Program-made: the position numbers and the translations under genes
Shown here: one piece after another, positions 42,076 to 50,372 of the stretch
Layout of the letters: each line of letters begins with the position of its first letter
How positions within the stretch are numbered: the stretch's first letter is position 1
Notes under the pieces: model-generated
What the model was told of the DNA's origin: nothing
What the model saw: the letters and a program-made list of their open reading frames with translations, nothing else
Database searches by the model: none
Source of the DNA: Gammaproteobacteria bacterium
GTDB taxonomy: Bacteria; Pseudomonadota; Gammaproteobacteria; Natronospirales; REEB76
Direction of reading: 5' to 3'
Assembly (NCBI GenBank): GCA_035279405.1
Contig: DATEHU010000034.1
Coordinates: 1-64,000, forward strand
Length of the DNA: 64,000 nt

Positions 42076-44168
42076 TCCACTTGCAACAGGCCGATGTCGG
42101 CGATGCGGAGAAACGCGTCACGAATGTGCTGCAACAGTGCGAGCCGGTTATTGCGCAGCGCCGCATCCGGATCCATGACCAGCACGCGGTCAAAAAAGCC
42201 GTCTACCGGCTCGCGCAGAGCCGCGAGCTTTTTCAGGGCACCGCCATAATCCCCCTGTTGCGCAAGGACGCGCGCATCCTCGCCCAGCTTTGTCAGTCTT
42301 GCGTGCAGCGTGAGTTCCGCAGGCTCGCGCAGCAGTCCATCCTGCACGGTTCGGGACTCCGCAGGGCCCGCCTGCCGCAGAATATTGCCGATGCGTTTGT
42401 TGGCGGCCGCCAAGCTCGCCGCTTGAGGCAGGGTTAGGAATGCGTTCAATGCTGTTATGCGCTGCTGAAATTCGAGCGGCTTTCCCGGGTTGCAGGCGCG
42501 CACCGCATCGTAAACGTCGGTGCGGATGCCGGTTTCCAGGAAACAGGCGCGCAGTCGATCCATAAGGAAATCGTATATCTCCCTGATCATGGCCTGTGAG
42601 TCTCGAAGCTGCAGGGGTTGCAGCTTAACCGCGGCGCGTAGGTATTCCGCCAAATCCAGATCAAGTTCGCGCTCCACGATGATGCGCATCAAACCCAATC
42701 CCGCGCGCCGCAGGCCGTAGGGGTCTTTGTCGCCCGTGGGTCTTTGGCCAGTGGCGAATATGCCGGCAAGGGTGTCGAGTTTGTCGGCAATGGCCAGTGC
42801 CTGGCCGGTTTGGGTTACGGGCAATGCGTCGCCGGCATAGCGCGGCCGATAGTGTTCGGCGATGGCTTGTGCCACCTCCTCCGGCTCGCCGTCATGGCGC
42901 GCGTAGTAAGCGCCCATGACGCCCTGCAATTCTGGGAATTCGCCCACCATACCGGTGACGAGATCGCATTTGCTGAGCCGCGCGCACCGATCCGCATGCT
43001 GCGGATCGCCACCGATTTGTCTGGCGATCTGCGCGGCAAGCTGCGCCACGCGCCGCGACTTGTCGCCGTAGGATCCCAATTCCTTCTGAAATACCACGCG
43101 CTCCAATTCCGCGATGCGCGATTCCAGCTTTGTCCTGCGGTCACTGTCCCAGAAGAACATGGCGTCCGTAAGCCGGGGTGCGATCACGCGCTCATTACCG
43201 CGCCGGACTTCCGCTGGTTGCCGGCTCTGAATGTTGCTGATGGCGACGAATCGGGGCAGCAACTGGTCGTTGGTGTTGCGTAACGGGAAATAACGTTGCT
43301 GGGTTTTAAGCACCGCGACAATCACCTCGTCGGGCAGCGCCAAGAACCTGACGTCAAATCGCCCGGTAATCGGGACCGGCCACTCGACGAGCGCCGCGAC
43401 TTCCTGCAACAGTGCTGCATCCAATTGTGCGCGACCGCCCGCGTGTTTCGCCGCGCGCGTGACCAGCACACCGATTTTTTTCGCCAGCGTGCCGGCGCGG
43501 TCCTCCACCAGCACCTTGCCGGTAGTGGCCAGAACTTTGCGGTATTCCTGCGGATTTTTGAGTGCGATTGCGGAAGGATGGTGGTAGCGATGGCCGTAAG
43601 TCTTGTTGCCGGTCTGGACCGCAAGTATTTCCGCCTTGAGCGTGCGCGCGCCGAGCAGCATGACCACCCAATGCACGGGCCGCACGAACTCGGCTTCGCC
43701 TGCACCCCAGCGCATGCGTTTGGGGATGGGCAGTTTCGCCAACGCCCCGGACACGATTTGCGGCAGCAACGCAGCCGCGGTTTGACTCTCGAGCTTAAGC
43801 CTGTAGGCCAGGCGCTCACCTTTAACGGTCTGTCTGTGCTCCAACTGACCGACAGTCACCCCACAGGATCTGGCGAAGCCTTCGGCCGCTTTGGTAGGCC
43901 GGCCGTCGCCATCAAAGGCCGCGGTCAGTACCGGTCCCAGGCGCTCCTCGGTACGGTCACTTTGTTTGATAAGGATCCTGGGCAGGTAAATCGCAAGCCG
44001 CCGGGGTGAAAAATAGGTTTCTCCCGCGCTGCAGTTTTCTGGGCACAGCCGATTGATTTTGAGCTGTTCGAGAACGCTGTTGTGGAAAGCAGCTGCCAAG
44101 CCCGGCAGATTTTTGGGCGGCAGCTCTTCGGTACCGAGCTCCACAAGAAATGCCAGGGATTCAGCCAT
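42072..44168 (-). CDS. glyS: Glycine-tRNA ligase beta subunit
   Basis: GlyS carries the tRNA-binding part of the alpha2-beta2 glycyl-tRNA synthetase. The 698-residue protein starts [17 protein letters not shown] and includes [17 protein letters not shown]-type residues, then [15 protein letters not shown] and the HD-like [20 protein letters not shown], and [20 protein letters not shown] 44168 is fixed by alignment and overlaps glyQ by 8 bp. Confidence 0.97.
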   Translation of the reverse strand: MAESLAFLVELGTEELPPKNLPGLAAAFHNSVLEQLKINRLCPENCSAGETYFSPRRLAIYLPRILIKQSDRTEERLGPVLTAAFDGDGRPTKAAEGFARSCGVTVGQLEHRQTVKGERLAYRLKLESQTAAALLPQIVSGALAKLPIPKRMRWGAGEAEFVRPVHWVVMLLGARTLKAEILAVQTGNKTYGHRYHHPSAIALKNPQEYRKVLATTGKVLVEDRAGTLAKKIGVLVTRAAKHAGGRAQLDAALLQEVAALVEWPVPITGRFDVRFLALPDEVIVAVLKTQQRYFPLRNTNDQLLPRFVAISNIQSRQPAEVRRGNERVIAPRLTDAMFFWDSDRRTKLESRIAELERVVFQKELGSYGDKSRRVAQLAAQIARQIGGDPQHADRCARLSKCDLVTGMVGEFPELQGVMGAYYARHDGEPEEVAQAIAEHYRPRYAGDALPVTQTGQALAIADKLDTLAGIFATGQRPTGDKDPYGLRRAGLGLMRIIVERELDLDLAEYLRAAVKLQPLQLRDSQAMIREIYDFLMDRLRACFLETGIRTDVYDAVRACNPGKPLEFQQRITALNAFLTLPQAASLAAANKRIGNILRQAGPAESRTVQDGLLREPAELTLHARLTKLGEDARVLAQQGDYGGALKKLAALREPVDGFFDRVLVMDPDAALRNNRLALLQHIRDAFLRIADIGLLQVE

Positions 44169-45090
44169 GAGTGCGCTGTTTTTGTTTGGCGACGCGTTTG
44201 AGCAGGGGGAAGCCGAGCGCTTCGCGGCTGTGGTGATAATTTTCAGCCACGCTGCGTGCCAGCGCGCGTACCCGCAGGATGTAGCGCTGGCGTTCGGTGA
44301 CGGAAATCGCGCGACGCGCATCCAGGACATTGAAGGTATGCGAGGCCTGCAGTACCTGTTCATACGCCGGCAGTGGCAGATTTTTTTCCAGCAGTCGCTG
44401 GCACTCACGCTCGCAGGTATCGAACCAGCCGAATAGCGCTTGAGTATCCGCTTGCTCGAAGTTGTACTTGGATTGTTCAACCTCGTTCTGATGGAACACA
44501 TTGCCATAAGTGACGCGCCCGAGAGGGTCATCGGTCCAGAGCAGATCGAAGACGCTTTCCGTTTTCTGCAGATACATGGCGATACGTTCCAGACCGTAGG
44601 TAATCTCGCCAGTGACCGGCCGGCATTCGAGGCCGCCCACCTGCTGGAAGTAGGTAAATTGTGAGATCTCCATGCCGTTCAACCATACTTCCCAGCCAAG
44701 GCCCCAGGCGCCGAGCGTCGGAGATTCCCAGTCGTCCTCGACGAAGCGGATGTCGTGCACCAGTGGATCAAGACCGAGCGCGCGTAGCGAGCTCAGGTAA
44801 AGATCCTGAAAGTCTTGCGGTGAAGGTTTGATTACGACCTGAAACTGGTAGTAGTGCTGCAGACGGTTGGGATTTTCGCCGTAGCGACCGTCGGTGGGCC
44901 GGCGACAAGGTTGCACATACGCGGCTGACCAAGGCTCGGGACCGATAGCCCGCAGGAATGTGGCTGGATGGAAGGTCCCCGCCCCCACCGGCATGTCCAG
45001 GGGCTGAAGCAGTACACAACCCTGCCCGGCCCAGTATCGCTGCAGCGCGAGAATCAAGTCTTGGAAGCTCAGGAGGCTCTTGGCGGCCAT
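44161..45090 (-). CDS. glyQ: Glycine-tRNA ligase alpha subunit
   Basis: GlyQ holds the class II catalytic core that activates glycine. The 309-residue protein has [63 protein letters not shown] and [21 protein letters not shown] 45090 agrees with the family start; TTG 45141 would add 17 residues not seen in relatives. It is divergent from glnA. Confidence 0.97.
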   Translation of the reverse strand: MAAKSLLSFQDLILALQRYWAGQGCVLLQPLDMPVGAGTFHPATFLRAIGPEPWSAAYVQPCRRPTDGRYGENPNRLQHYYQFQVVIKPSPQDFQDLYLSSLRALGLDPLVHDIRFVEDDWESPTLGAWGLGWEVWLNGMEISQFTYFQQVGGLECRPVTGEITYGLERIAMYLQKTESVFDLLWTDDPLGRVTYGNVFHQNEVEQSKYNFEQADTQALFGWFDTCERECQRLLEKNLPLPAYEQVLQASHTFNVLDARRAISVTERQRYILRVRALARSVAENYHHSREALGFPLLKRVAKQKQRTHG

Positions 45091-45177
45091 CGGATGGTTC
45101 AGGGCGGCGGTCCGCAAAGGCGGCAAGTATAGCGGCTTCAAGCAGTTACGTCAGTTTCAAACACGTAGCATGGGTAA

Positions 45178-45214
45178 TGCACCTATCTAGTGCGAGCTGC
45201 ACATCCATGGTGCA
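45178..45214 (+). promoter_or_regulatory. Two NtrC binding sites upstream of glnA
   Basis: TGCACCTATCTAGTGCG (45178-45194) and TGCACATCCATGGTGCA (45198-45214) both fit the NtrC palindrome TGCAC-N5-GGTGCA with few mismatches. Their centres are 20 bp apart and lie about 86 and 106 bp before the predicted sigma-54 start, the usual enhancer position. Confidence 0.82.
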
Positions 45215-45264
45215 ACTAAAGTCAGTCGTTTAGTCTGCAGGCGTGTAGAAACCGGCTCTTCTGG

Positions 45265-45281
45265 TTGGCACGCAGCTTGCT
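45265..45281 (+). promoter_or_regulatory. Sigma-54 promoter of glnA
   Basis: TTGGCACGCAGCTTGCT matches the -24/-12 consensus TTGGCACG-N4-TTGCT at every conserved position. It is 44 bp before the glnA ATG. With the NtrC sites upstream it shows glnA is induced under nitrogen limitation. Confidence 0.93.
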
Positions 45282-45324
45282 GTCTCACTAGGGTAATTTA
45301 TCCAGCTTCACACCGGAGACTGCC

Positions 45325-46743
45325 ATGACTGCCAAGACCCCCAAAGACGTACTCGATCTGCTTGTGCAGGAAAACGTGAAGTTTGTGGATTTCCGCTTCA
45401 CCGATACGCGCGGCAAGGAACAGCATGTAAGCGTGCCAGCCCACACGTTAAGCGAAGAATTGTTTGAGGATGGCAAGATGTTCGACGGCTCTTCCATTGC
45501 CGGCTGGAAGGGCATTAACGAGTCGGACATGATTCTGATGCCGGAGGCGGAATCCGCAGTCATTGACCCGTTTTTCGAGGAGACCACTCTCAACCTGCGC
45601 TGCGACGTGATCGAGCCCACCACCATGCAGGGTTACGGCCGCGATCCGCGCTCGCTCGCCAAGCGCGCCGAGGCCTATCTGAAGTCCACCGGCATTGCCG
45701 ACACCGCCTACTTCGGTCCGGAAAACGAGTTCTTCATTTTCGACACTGTGCGCTGGGGCGCTGACATCAGCGGCGCGTTCTACAAGATTGATTCGCGGGA
45801 GGCTCACTGGAATTCAGCCACCGCCTACGAAGACGGCAACTTCGGTCACCGCCCGGGTATCAAAGGCGGCTATTTTCCGGTGCCGCCGGTGGATGCGTTG
45901 CAGGACATCCGCTCGGCCATGTGCCTCTCGCTGGAGGAAATGGGCTTGACGACGGAGGTGCACCACCACGAGGTGGCCACGGCCGGCCAGTGCGAGATCG
46001 GCGTGGGTTTCGGCCACTTGGTGCAGAAGGCCGACGCGGTGCAGATTCTCAAGTACGTGGTAATGAACGTGGCGCAGGCCTACGGCAAGAGCGCCACCTT
46101 CATGCCAAAGCCACTGGTCGGCGACAACGGCAGCGGCATGCACGTGCACCAGTCCCTGGCGAAGGATGGCAAAAACCTGTTCAGCGGCAACCTCTACGGG
46201 GGCTTGTCCGAGCTCGCGCTTTACTACATCGGGGGGCTCATCAAACACGCGCGCGCGTTGAACGCACTTACCAACGCCAGCACCAACAGTTACAAGCGCC
46301 TGGTGCCGCACTTCGAGGCGCCGGTGATGCTGGCGTATTCCGCCCGCAACCGATCCGCCTCGATACGCATTCCCTACGTGTCGAGCCCCAAGGCGCGGCG
46401 CATCGAGGTACGCTTCCCCGATTCGTCCGCCAATCCCTACTTCGCGTTCAGCGCCATGATGCTGGCCGGACTCGACGGCATTCAGAACAAGATCCATCCG
46501 GGCGAAGCTATGGACAAGGACCTGTACAACCTGCCGCCCGAAGAGGAAAAGAACATCCCGCAGGTGTGTTTCTCGCTGGAGATGGCGCTCGAACACCTGG
46601 ACAGAGATCGTGAGTTCCTGAAACGCGGCGGCGTGTTTACCGACGACGTGATCGACGCTTACCTTGCGCTCAAGGTGCAGGACGTGACGCGTTTGCGCAT
46701 GACAACCCATCCGGTCGAGTTCGACATGTATTACAGCCTTTAG
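45325..46743 (+). CDS. glnA: Glutamine synthetase type I
   Basis: GlnA makes glutamine from glutamate, ammonia and ATP. The 472-residue protein has the type I signatures [17 protein letters not shown], the ATP site [17 protein letters not shown], and the metal ligands in [16 protein letters not shown]. The tyrosine in [18 protein letters not shown] is at the GlnE adenylylation position, so post-translational control is expected. ATG 45325 follows GGAG. Transcription is sigma-54/NtrC controlled. Confidence 0.98.
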   Translation: MTAKTPKDVLDLLVQENVKFVDFRFTDTRGKEQHVSVPAHTLSEELFEDGKMFDGSSIAGWKGINESDMILMPEAESAVIDPFFEETTLNLRCDVIEPTTMQGYGRDPRSLAKRAEAYLKSTGIADTAYFGPENEFFIFDTVRWGADISGAFYKIDSREAHWNSATAYEDGNFGHRPGIKGGYFPVPPVDALQDIRSAMCLSLEEMGLTTEVHHHEVATAGQCEIGVGFGHLVQKADAVQILKYVVMNVAQAYGKSATFMPKPLVGDNGSGMHVHQSLAKDGKNLFSGNLYGGLSELALYYIGGLIKHARALNALTNASTNSYKRLVPHFEAPVMLAYSARNRSASIRIPYVSSPKARRIEVRFPDSSANPYFAFSAMMLAGLDGIQNKIHPGEAMDKDLYNLPPEEEKNIPQVCFSLEMALEHLDRDREFLKRGGVFTDDVIDAYLALKVQDVTRLRMTTHPVEFDMYYSL

Positions 46744-46884
46744 TCCCGAAGGGGGACTTGCAGGACCAACGCTGCCGGCATAAAAAAAGCCGGCGTACCG
46801 GGAATGGGAATCGGTACGCCGGCAAGCTACCGGGCGCTTGGGGAGACGCCCGGGCCGGCCCCGAAAGGGAGGGACGGGGCCGGT
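46742..46884 (+). other. Cluster of stable hairpins in the glnA 3' region
   Basis: Just after glnA come four hairpins: AGTCCC 46742-46747 with GGGACT 46753-46758; a perfect 12-bp stem 46789-46800 with 46812-46823; CGGGCG 46831-46836 with CGCCCG 46847-46852; and about 9 bp between 46854-46863 and 46875-46884. They could protect the glnA mRNA 3' end, be processed to a small RNA, or belong to a transcript on the other strand. Confidence 0.7.
46782..46823 (-). terminator. Strong intrinsic terminator for the minus strand
   Basis: Read on the minus strand, the perfect 12-bp stem of 46812-46823 with 46789-46800 (GCCGGCGTACCG and its complement) is followed by seven T residues (complement of 46782-46788). 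No minus-strand gene precedes it before the left-ward end of glnA, so its source transcript is unexplained. Confidence 0.8.
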
Positions 46885-46886
46885 CA

Positions 46887-46909
46887 GCGCACTGGGGTAG
46901 TGCGCTTTT
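46887..46909 (+). terminator. Intrinsic terminator downstream of glnA
   Basis: GCGCACT (46887-46893) pairs with AGTGCGC (46899-46905) around GGGGT and is followed by TTTT. It is the only hairpin in the cluster with a plus-strand T-run and should end glnA transcription, separating it from the ntrBC genes. Confidence 0.75.
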
Positions 46910-47164
46910 GGGATCAGGCATAACCCGATTTAGAACTCGACACATTGCGCCGCCACGTCTTTATTGGGGCGGCATTTGACGATTCCAAGCGTTTAGACTA
47001 GACCGTCCAGTCCAATAATGCAACTTGACGAGTGGAAGAGACGCTGAATAAGCCTGATGACTAGAGGTCAGAATCAGGCTTTAGTCAACCCTTGGAGGTG
47101 AAGCAGCGCTTTCTTTAAGCAAGCGCACTTGCGCCCTGTGAGCCATCTGAAATAGGCTGCCATC
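46910..47164. other. glnA-ntrBC spacer, structured
   Basis: This 255-bp stretch has no gene. It holds two further inverted repeats: GCCGCC 46949-46954 with GGCGGC 46968-46973, and AAGCCTGAT 47050-47058 with ATCAGGCTT 47073-47081. A poor TTGACG at 46976-46981 and another at about 47024 are possible -35 boxes for the DUF4124-ntrBC transcript, but I cannot assign a convincing -10. Confidence 0.5.
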
Positions 47165-47695
47165 ATGTGGAAATTGGTACTTGCGATCGTCGTCGCGCTT
47201 GCCATGGGGGCTGCGGTCGGGCAGTCCGACACCGTGTATCGCTGGGTGGATACGCAGGGAAATGTGCATTACAGCGATCATCCGTACCCCGGCGCCATCA
47301 AGGTGACGCTACCGCAAACCCAGACCTTTGCGCCTCCGATGACGGCGAAAGCCCGGGCTCCCGAGCCGCCACCCGCCGCAGTGCCCACGGCCGACTACAG
47401 CCAGTTCGCTCTGGCGTCGCCGGCAAACCAAGCCACGTTGTGGTACGTGCACGAGGTAACGGTAGCCGTAAACTTGGTGCCGCAGTTGCGCCCTGGGGAC
47501 ACCCTCACGTATTACATGGACGGCAAGACGATTGGACCAACCGACGCGACCTCCGTGACATTTAAGGACGTGGATCGCGGCGAGCATACGGCTTTCGCCG
47601 AGCTGCATGCTGTCAACGGTGCGAGCATGAAAACCGGGTCAATCACGTTTTACGTGCGTCAAAAGTCAATTCTCGCTCCAAAGCCGCCCAGGTAG
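47165..47695 (+). CDS. Secreted DUF4124 protein upstream of ntrB
   Basis: The 176-residue protein has a signal peptide (cleavage near AAVGQS) and the motif TVYRWVDTQGNVHYSDHPYPG of DUF4124. The C-terminal half is an Ig-like beta region (TLWYVHEVTVAVNLVPQL, then TGSITFYVRQK). It lies 17 bp before ntrB and is probably cotranscribed. Function is unknown; its linkage to nitrogen control genes is seen in this window only and may be shared by relatives. Confidence 0.8.
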   Translation: MWKLVLAIVVALAMGAAVGQSDTVYRWVDTQGNVHYSDHPYPGAIKVTLPQTQTFAPPMTAKARAPEPPPAAVPTADYSQFALASPANQATLWYVHEVTVAVNLVPQLRPGDTLTYYMDGKTIGPTDATSVTFKDVDRGEHTAFAELHAVNGASMKTGSITFYVRQKSILAPKPPR

Positions 47696-47703
47696 GGTGC
47701 GCC

Positions 47704-47720
47704 TGCACTACAATGGTGCA
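47704..47720 (+). promoter_or_regulatory. NtrC binding site over the ntrB start codon
   Basis: TGCACTACAATGGTGCA is a full 17-bp NtrC palindrome. The ntrB ATG (47713-47715) is inside it. In E. coli NtrC represses the glnL promoter from a similar site, so negative autoregulation is the likely role. Confidence 0.8.
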
Positions 47721-48804
47721 GATGGGAAGTCCATCCGCAGCGTTGTCCGTATTACTGGAGACCATGACCACCGGCCTTATGTGGTTGGATCCATCCTTAC
47801 GTCCTCTTTACGTGAATCCGGCGGCGGAATCTCTCCTGGACCTGGATGGCCGGGCAGGCAAGTCTCGGGGGCTTACTGAAACTTTACCTGGCAATGTCGA
47901 ATTCCTGGCAACTCTGCAACGGGCGCGGCAAACCCGCGAAACCATCACCCGGCGCGAACTGGTTTTGACCGTGGGTGCGGCGAACGCACGTCATACCCTG
48001 ACCGTGGATTGCACGGTCTCCGCGCTGGCAGAGCGCGATGCAACCCAGGATCTGCTCGTGGAACTGGTGCCACTGGACCGGCACCTGCGCATCAGCCACG
48101 AAGCGGGCCTGAGCCAGCAAAGCGGCGTGAATCGCGCGCTGGCGCGCAGTCTGGCGCACGAAGTGAAGAACCCGCTCGGCGGGATCCGCGCCGCCGCGCA
48201 ACTCCTTGAACGCAAATTCACGCAATCGAATCTGGTCGAGTACACGCAAATCATCATCAGCGAAGTGGATCGTTTGGCCGCGCTGGTGGACAGCCTGCTG
48301 GGTCCCGCCCGGCCTGCGAGGCCCAGGGAAATTAACCTGCACGAACTCATGGAGCACGTGGCTCGCCTCACGGCGGCAGCCGCTGGCCCGAAAATCCTGC
48401 GCGACTACGATCCCAGCCTGCCGGAGCTGTGGCTGGACCGCGACCAGATGGTGCAGGCCTTGCTCAATCTTGCCAAAAACGCCAGCGAGGCGGCCGGGGT
48501 TCGTGGTCGCGTAATTTTCCGCACCCGGGCAATGCGGCAGTTCACGCTCAACGGCGTGCGCCAGCGGCTGGTGGTCTGCGCCGACATCGAAGATGACGGT
48601 CCCGGCATTCCGGCAGACATGCGGCCGAAACTCTTCACGCCGCTGACCAGCAGCAAGCCGTCGGGTTCGGGTCTGGGGCTGAGCATTGCCCAAGAACTGG
48701 TGAGCCGCCAGGGCGGGCTCATCGAATTTCACAGCCAGCCTGGCTGCACGGTGTTCTCAGTGCTGTTGCCGCTGCAAACCGGACATGAGCGCACATCTGC
48801 CTGA
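47713..48804 (+). CDS. glnL: Nitrogen regulation sensor histidine kinase NtrB (GlnL)
   Basis: NtrB phosphorylates NtrC under nitrogen limitation and dephosphorylates it when PII is bound. The 363-residue protein has a PAS domain (about 8-120), the phosphoacceptor histidine near 149 in ARSLAHEVKNPLGGIRAAAQLL, and a GHKL ATPase domain with LLNLAKNASEAA (N box), IEDDGPGIP (G1) and TSSKPSGSGLGLSIA (G2). No membrane segment is seen. ATG 47713 or 47722 may be used. It overlaps ntrC by 20 bp. Confidence 0.95.
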   Translation: MVQMGSPSAALSVLLETMTTGLMWLDPSLRPLYVNPAAESLLDLDGRAGKSRGLTETLPGNVEFLATLQRARQTRETITRRELVLTVGAANARHTLTVDCTVSALAERDATQDLLVELVPLDRHLRISHEAGLSQQSGVNRALARSLAHEVKNPLGGIRAAAQLLERKFTQSNLVEYTQIIISEVDRLAALVDSLLGPARPARPREINLHELMEHVARLTAAAAGPKILRDYDPSLPELWLDRDQMVQALLNLAKNASEAAGVRGRVIFRTRAMRQFTLNGVRQRLVVCADIEDDGPGIPADMRPKLFTPLTSSKPSGSGLGLSIAQELVSRQGGLIEFHSQPGCTVFSVLLPLQTGHERTSA

Positions 48805-50176
48805 AATCTGGTTGCTGGATGATGATCCCGCGTTACGCCGGCTTACGGGGGAGGCCTTGCGCGATGCCGGTCACGCCACGCGTGAGTTCGCCGACGTCAC
48901 CGAACTGCACAAGGCGCTGGCACGCCAGCTGCCAGCGTTGCTGATTACCGATATCCGCCTGCCCGGAAGTGACGGTTTGGATCTGCTCGCGCAACTGCAC
49001 CAAGCGCACCCGCAGTTGCCGGTGGTGATAGTGACTGCACACAGCGATCTGCAAAGTGCGGTCGCGGCCTATCAGGGCGGCGCCTTTGAGTATCTGCCCA
49101 AACCTTTCGACTTGGACGAATTGCTGAGCGTCGTAGCTCGCGCCCTGCAGCAGTCTGGCCCGCAAAACGCACCGGCCACCGCGGAGCCTGACGGTGATCA
49201 TGTCCTGATCGGCGACTCGCCGGCCATGCAGATTGTGTATCGCAGCATCGCACGGCTCGCCGGCACCCATTTTACGGTACTCATCAGCGGCGAATCCGGC
49301 ACCGGCAAGGAACTCGCCGCGCGCGCGTTGCACCGCCACAGCCCGCGCGCGCGCCAGCCGTTCGTGGCGCTGAACACTGCGGCGATTCCCGCGGAGCTTC
49401 TGGAATCGGAATTGTTCGGCCACGAGCGTGGTGCGTTCACCGGCGCCAGCGCGCGCCATGCGGGACGCTTCGAGCAGGCGCATGGCGGCACGCTGTTTCT
49501 GGACGAAATCGGCGACATGCCCAGCGCACTGCAAACCCGCTTGCTGCGCGTGCTGGCCGAGGGCGAGTTTTATCGTGTCGGTGGCCACGAGGCTCTGCGC
49601 GCCGACGTGCGGGTGCTGGCCGCCACCCACCAGGATCTGGATGCACTGATACGCCAGGGGCGGTTTCGCGAAGACCTGTTTCACCGTTTGAATGTGATGC
49701 GCATCCACATGCCCGCGTTGCGCGAACGCTTCGAAGACATTCCGTTGCTGCTTCAGCATTTTGTGAACAGCGCATCCCGCGAACTGGGCACCGCACCCAA
49801 GCGCTTCACCGCCGAAGCCATGCGTGCGCTGCAACAGCGCGCTTGGCCGGGCAATGTACGCGAGCTTGCGAATGCCTGTCGGCGTCTGATGTTGATGACC
49901 GCGGGGCGCATCATTCACCAGAGTGATCTAGACGCGCTTGCCGTCGCACGCCTTGACGACGCGCCGGCCGCGGATCAATGGCCGCAGCAGTTGCATGCCT
50001 GGGTGCAGCGCGAATTGCTGTCCGGGACCACCGCCATCGCGGAACGTGCGCGCGCCGAACTCAGCCGTATCCTGATCGAAACGGCACTCGAACACACCGG
50101 CGGACGGCGCCAGCAGGCGGCGCGCCGCCTGGGAATGGGCCGCAACACGCTGGCGCGCAAACTCAAGCGCAGTTAA
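48785..50176 (+). CDS. glnG: Nitrogen regulation response regulator NtrC (GlnG)
   Basis: NtrC is the sigma-54 activator for nitrogen-regulated genes. The 463-residue protein has a receiver with Asp12/Asp13, phosphoacceptor Asp about 56 in LLITDIRLPGSDG and Lys about 106; an AAA+ domain with ISGESGTGKELAARALH and the sigma-54 contact loop ERGAFTGAS; and a C-terminal Fis-type helix-turn-helix, EHTGGRRQQAARRLGMGRNT. Its likely targets in this window are glnA and its own operon. Confidence 0.96.
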   Translation: MSAHLPEIWLLDDDPALRRLTGEALRDAGHATREFADVTELHKALARQLPALLITDIRLPGSDGLDLLAQLHQAHPQLPVVIVTAHSDLQSAVAAYQGGAFEYLPKPFDLDELLSVVARALQQSGPQNAPATAEPDGDHVLIGDSPAMQIVYRSIARLAGTHFTVLISGESGTGKELAARALHRHSPRARQPFVALNTAAIPAELLESELFGHERGAFTGASARHAGRFEQAHGGTLFLDEIGDMPSALQTRLLRVLAEGEFYRVGGHEALRADVRVLAATHQDLDALIRQGRFREDLFHRLNVMRIHMPALRERFEDIPLLLQHFVNSASRELGTAPKRFTAEAMRALQQRAWPGNVRELANACRRLMLMTAGRIIHQSDLDALAVARLDDAPAADQWPQQLHAWVQRELLSGTTAIAERARAELSRILIETALEHTGGRRQQAARRLGMGRNTLARKLKRS

Positions 50177-50372
50177 GCAATCAATGCGGAAGCACGTCGT
50201 GCAGCGTATGCTGCTGCCGCAACAATTCCCGGAACCGCGGCAAAATTCTCAGCCAATCGTGATGCGCGCGGCGTAGCGCAGCTGCGCCCGGTCAGAACTG
50301 GAAGCTGTGGAGGCACACCGTTCGACCGGGTGCTGATCGGGCGGCGTGCGCGGTGTGTGCGCTGGGTTTGGA

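Noticed and set aside
46744-47164. 6S RNA, tmRNA or RNase P RNA in the glnA-ntrBC gap
   Set aside because: None of their conserved core motifs is present despite the many hairpins.
47713-47725. Start of ntrB as a strong ribosome-bound site
   Set aside because: No Shine-Dalgarno is visible; the notable feature there is the NtrC palindrome, so I did not annotate an RBS.
48916-48932. TGGCAC-N5-CTGC inside ntrC as a sigma-54 promoter
   Set aside because: The -12 element is imperfect and the site is deep in coding sequence with no gene to serve.
50177-50372. Hairpin near 50313-50358 as a terminator between ntrC and the kinase
   Set aside because: The 7-bp arms are separated by 30 nt and lack a T-run; nothing convincing is seen in this convergent gap.
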